This document shows, piece by piece, positions 45,318 to 47,937 of a stretch of DNA of 47,937 nt. Made by a program: the position numbers and the translations under genes. This DNA is from Fragilaria crotonensis (taxonomy: Eukaryota; Bacillariophyta; Fragilariophyceae; Fragilariales; Fragilariaceae): the NCBI GenBank assembly GCA_022925895.1, contig JAKSYS010000496.1, positions 1 to 47,937 on the forward strand. Direction: 5' to 3'. The notes beneath the pieces were generated by a model that saw only the letters and a program-made list of their open reading frames with translations, had not been told where the DNA came from and searched no databases. How positions within the stretch are numbered: the first letter of the stretch is position 1; every line of letters begins with the position of its first letter.

Positions 45318-46013
45318 ATTGAAGGAATATGGTGACTTAGAATATCCTTTCATGCACCATCACTTATCATGGATCTGTAGGAATGATATTGAGTTTGACC
45401 AGAGGCGGTCGTGTTCGGTTCAAGTACTCGACGGAGGAAATCTGTAAGGGCGGCGAATGTTGAAGGTTGCTAGTGGATAATGACCATTGCTATTATTTAG
45501 GGTCATGATCTTTGGCATTCGTCTCTGCACTTCTGTTTAACTTCGACCATGTTAGATGTGCATGGTCGCATAAGAGAATGTAGTCTGGACATTTTACAAC
45601 CTACACCAAAGAACGTTACCAGATAACGCGCGTGCTGACACTCCTATTGAGTTTTGTATTGCAGCAGCAGTATGCCTTGAAGCATCCACACTGCCATACA
45701 GAGGTGTTGAATCCCATGCGAATCATGTTACCAGGCATACTGGCGGTAGTGAAGATTGATAGTTTCAACATTTTTCAATAGACGTAGCACCTGTTTCTCT
45801 GATGACTTCGGTAAAATCAAGAAAGAGGTTGCGAAAATAGTTTTGGGACTGTTGATCAATGTTGTTCGTTGCTTTATAAAGAACATGTATCGGCTTCTGC
45901 CGAGAGCGAGACCCAGGCATCGCACTTCGTGCAAGCCGCGCCAAAGTCGAATGAACTATAAACTGGGAATGAACACGTTTCATATATTCCAGTACTTAAC
46001 AATTTTAAGCGTC
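45318..46013. other. Intergenic between convergent genes
   Basis: This holds the 3' UTRs of the LHC gene (+) and the nonaspanin gene (-). Open frames at 45728-46043 are opposed and unsupported. No other feature was seen. Confidence 0.5.
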
Positions 46014-47937
46014 TTACTTGCCCTCACCAAGCTTGATGGATGAATAGAGAATCATGTTGAACCATAGAGTGCCGAAAACACCAATGGCGCCAGTCATGAG
46101 GAAAAGGCCAAAGCATCCAAGCCCCATGTATCCATAGTAGTACATGTAGTCCTCAAAGCTGTTATACTCGAGTTGCTTGAAATAGACAATGGAGAAGCAA
46201 AAGACGTAGAGTGCCGGGCTTCCGCCCATGCAGAATGAACTCCACCACCAACGGTAATTCTCTCTGCGAAGCTTGAGATAACAAAAGAGGACACTGATTT
46301 CAGCACATGTCACAGCGAGAAGGATATAAACCAAGAGTAAGAAACCAAAGGTGCAATAGTTCTGGCGGATCCAAACCGAAGCAAGGATGAAATAGAGCTC
46401 GACGAAGCAAACTCCGAATGGGATGATACCCCCAATCGCAAGACCGAGCGGAAGGCCGGTGAACCATGGTTGATCAGGAATCTGACGAGGAATGCTTGAA
46501 GTCCTGAGAGGGAACTTGATTGCCTCCCGCTTACACCCCAAGTGGGATCCAAAGAAGACGAGGGGTAAAGAGGCACTGAACCACAGTAATAAAAGAAGCA
46601 GCATAGTGGTAATTGGAATAGCATCAGCTCTTCCCTCTGCTGGAGCAATGCAGTCGAAGAAGTAGAAGACAGCGAAAGCAATACCTGGAACGCTGAGGGA
46701 TGTGCACAATGGTGCTTTATGAGATGATGTCCCGGTGAATGTCTTGTACATACGCGCAGTGACATAGCCAGCAACTACGCCCATAATGACAAAAGGAACA
46801 TCCCTGCCATGAGAAGAGAACCGCGACGGGCAGGACCAACAACTCCTATAACGGCAAGAATGATAGTGAGAAACGAGGAGCATAGAATCTGCGCTCCGGT
46901 GCCACATACGACGGAAAGAAGAAGCGGCGAAAACTGGTGGACGAAAACATCTGCGTGAACTGCATTCCATCCACGCTTCGCGATTCGTAGCCTCCTCTTC
47001 ATCCGTTGCCAACTGCTTGTAGCGAGCGATGTCGCGATTCGTATTAGCAACAATGATAGCCAATAGAACGATCACGACGACCAACGAACTGTTTATCTGC
47101 GACCAGTGAACTCTGGCTGGAATAGCATTGTCCATGGTCAAGTAGACATCCCATCGAGAAGTCCATTCCAACTCCGTGTTTTCAATCCAGATAACATCGT
47201 ACGTGAAGAGGACTTCTCCGCTGGCCGGCTGCGGTTTGCTTCCGCGACGAGAGGCGAAGAGGTCATCCGCGCGGTACGGCTGGAGTCCATAGAACGAAAG
47301 AAAGCTGGAGTAGCCCGTGCGCTTCGGTTGGCGTTTAATGTACGACGTGAACTGGATCATTTTGTAGCTCGTGTGCACCTTGGCCCGACGCGTGGGGTCG
47401 CACGATGGGATAGGATCATTTACTTTGACGACCTTTGATCCATCGCTGTTCTTGCCATCATCATCCTCTGGAACTTCAAAATCGTGCTTGATCGAAAACG
47501 GCTCGACAGTGAATCGTACGATGCGGTACTTGTTGCTATCTCTTCCGACGCGATGATACATGATTTCAATATTGACATGATTGTTAATATACGCCATGTT
47601 GTCCTCTTCCGAAACATAGCCAATCGGAAATCCTCCCCAATAACGAGTCGTGATAGTTGTGTCATCCTCCACCTTTGATGCTGCTGACAAGTTGTCAACG
47701 ATCCAATTGCTGTGATACTTCTTTCGAATGGCCCTCACTATGTTGTTCTGAGATGACGGAACCCCTTTCTGCTCTGCATGTCCGAGATTGGAAACACACA
47801 ATTGCTCGCAATATGCATCTTTCTTCATAGCTAGGACATACGGTGATGATTCAATGCGATCGCGAGCTAGGATTTCACCGAGATTCCTATCATCCATCTT
47901 TGGGCCACCAGCTGGTTGACAAAGGGAAGTTGGTAGT
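46014..47937 (-). CDS. TM9SF/EMP70 (nonaspanin) membrane protein, 5' partial, frame-disrupted
   Basis: The gene enters from the right edge, so the signal peptide and start lie outside the window. The lumenal part begins N-L-G-E-I-L-A-R-D-R-I with S-P-Y, followed by C-E-Q-L-C, Y-W-G-G-F-P-I-G-Y, and R-W-D-V-Y-L near the first membrane helix. The multi-span C-terminal part has R-M-Y-K-T-F-T-G, F-F-G-S-H-L-G, P-R-Q-I-P-D-Q-P-W-F and V-F-C-F-S-I-V-Y. In the middle (about 46985-46795) the conserved G-W-N-A-V-H-A-D-V-F...L-S-V-V-C-G-T-G-A-Q-I-L segment is in another frame: one change near 46965-46990 and a missing base at the A-run 46791-46794. These endomembrane proteins act in Golgi/endosome sorting of membrane proteins. 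Confidence 0.88.
   Translation of the reverse strand, partial: LPTSLCQPAGGPKMDDRNLGEILARDRIESSPYVLAMKKDAYCEQLCVSNLGHAEQKGVPSSQNNIVRAIRKKYHSNWIVDNLSAASKVEDDTTITTRYWGGFPIGYVSEEDNMAYINNHVNIEIMYHRVGRDSNKYRIVRFTVEPFSIKHDFEVPEDDDGKNSDGSKVVKVNDPIPSCDPTRRAKVHTSYKMIQFTSYIKRQPKRTGYSSFLSFYGLQPYRADDLFASRRGSKPQPASGEVLFTYDVIWIENTELEWTSRWDVYLTMDNAIPARVHWSQINSSLVVVIVLLAIIVANTNRDIARYKQLATDEEEATNREAWMECSSRRCFRPPVFAASSFRRMWHRSADSMLLVSHYHSCRYRSCWSCPSRFSSHGRDVPFVIMGVVAGYVTARMYKTFTGTSSHKAPLCTSLSVPGIAFAVFYFFDCIAPAEGRADAIPITTMLLLLLLWFSASLPLVFFGSHLGCKREAIKFPLRTSSIPRQIPDQPWFTGLPLGLAIGGIIPFGVCFVELYFILASVWIRQNYCTFGFLLLVYILLAVTCAEISVLFCYLKLRRENYRWWWSSFCMGGSPALYVFCFSIVYFKQLEYNSFEDYMYYYGYMGLGCFGLFLMTGAIGVFGTLWFNMILYSSIKLGEGK

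Noticed and set aside
1-47937. tRNA, rRNA or CRISPR
   Set aside because: No convincing tRNA T-arm plus acceptor pairing, rRNA-like block or regularly spaced short repeats were noticed by eye; a tRNAscan run would be decisive.

Overview
The window looks like nuclear DNA of a diatom, most likely a pennate one. The evidence is a red-type chlorophyll a/c light-harvesting gene with a two-part plastid leader ending in an AFAP-type motif, a CoDi-like Ty1/copia retrotransposon, short GT..AG introns of about 70-300 nt that often begin GTACGT, GTAAG or GTATG, and small genes on both strands separated by repeat-rich DNA. Species cannot be named from sequence alone.

Left part (1-15 kb): poorly conserved DNA, then a decayed, 3'-truncated copia element on the minus strand (gag, protease, integrase, RT; 1.86-5.64 kb). 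Next come a small secreted protein gene (7.77-8.40 kb), a tandem array of about 200-bp units (8.48-9.51 kb), a local duplication containing a perfect 22-bp-arm palindrome (10.88-11.27 kb), and a group of probably transposon-derived ORFs with a DNA-binding-like N-terminus (11.6-14.1 kb).

Middle (15-33 kb): an unrecognised decayed ORF; two tandem paralogous type II membrane proteins resembling glycosyltransferases, one with a 9-bp insertion carrying a stop; a 733-bp inverted-repeat element; an EGF plus hedgehog/intein (Hint) gene; an EF-hand-fused Gdt1/TMEM165-type cation transporter; a Crypton-like tyrosine-recombinase gene; remnants of a non-LTR retrotransposon; and a Stowaway-like MITE with 30-bp perfect inverted repeats and TA flanks.

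Right part (33-48 kb): a cGMP-dependent protein kinase-like gene with three cyclic-nucleotide-binding modules and a probable N-terminal acylation signal, two members of a zinc-ribbon family of unknown function, a second small secreted protein, a four-exon adenylosuccinate synthetase divergent from the light-harvesting gene, and the 3' part of a nonaspanin (TM9SF/EMP70) gene running off the right edge.

Two window-wide patterns stand out. At least seven otherwise conserved reading frames (PKG twice, Hint twice, Crypton, zinc ribbon, nonaspanin, plus a weaker case in the HTH-like ORF) are broken by one-base changes in or beside short homopolymers, which points to sequencing or assembly error as much as to pseudogenes. 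Several intergenic segments are also strikingly rich in the tetranucleotide GTAC. I see no operon-like or defence-like multigene system. The most unusual gene-level items are the EGF-Hint-membrane protein, the EF-hand/Gdt1 fusion, the Crypton gene and the paralogous glycosyltransferase-like pair.
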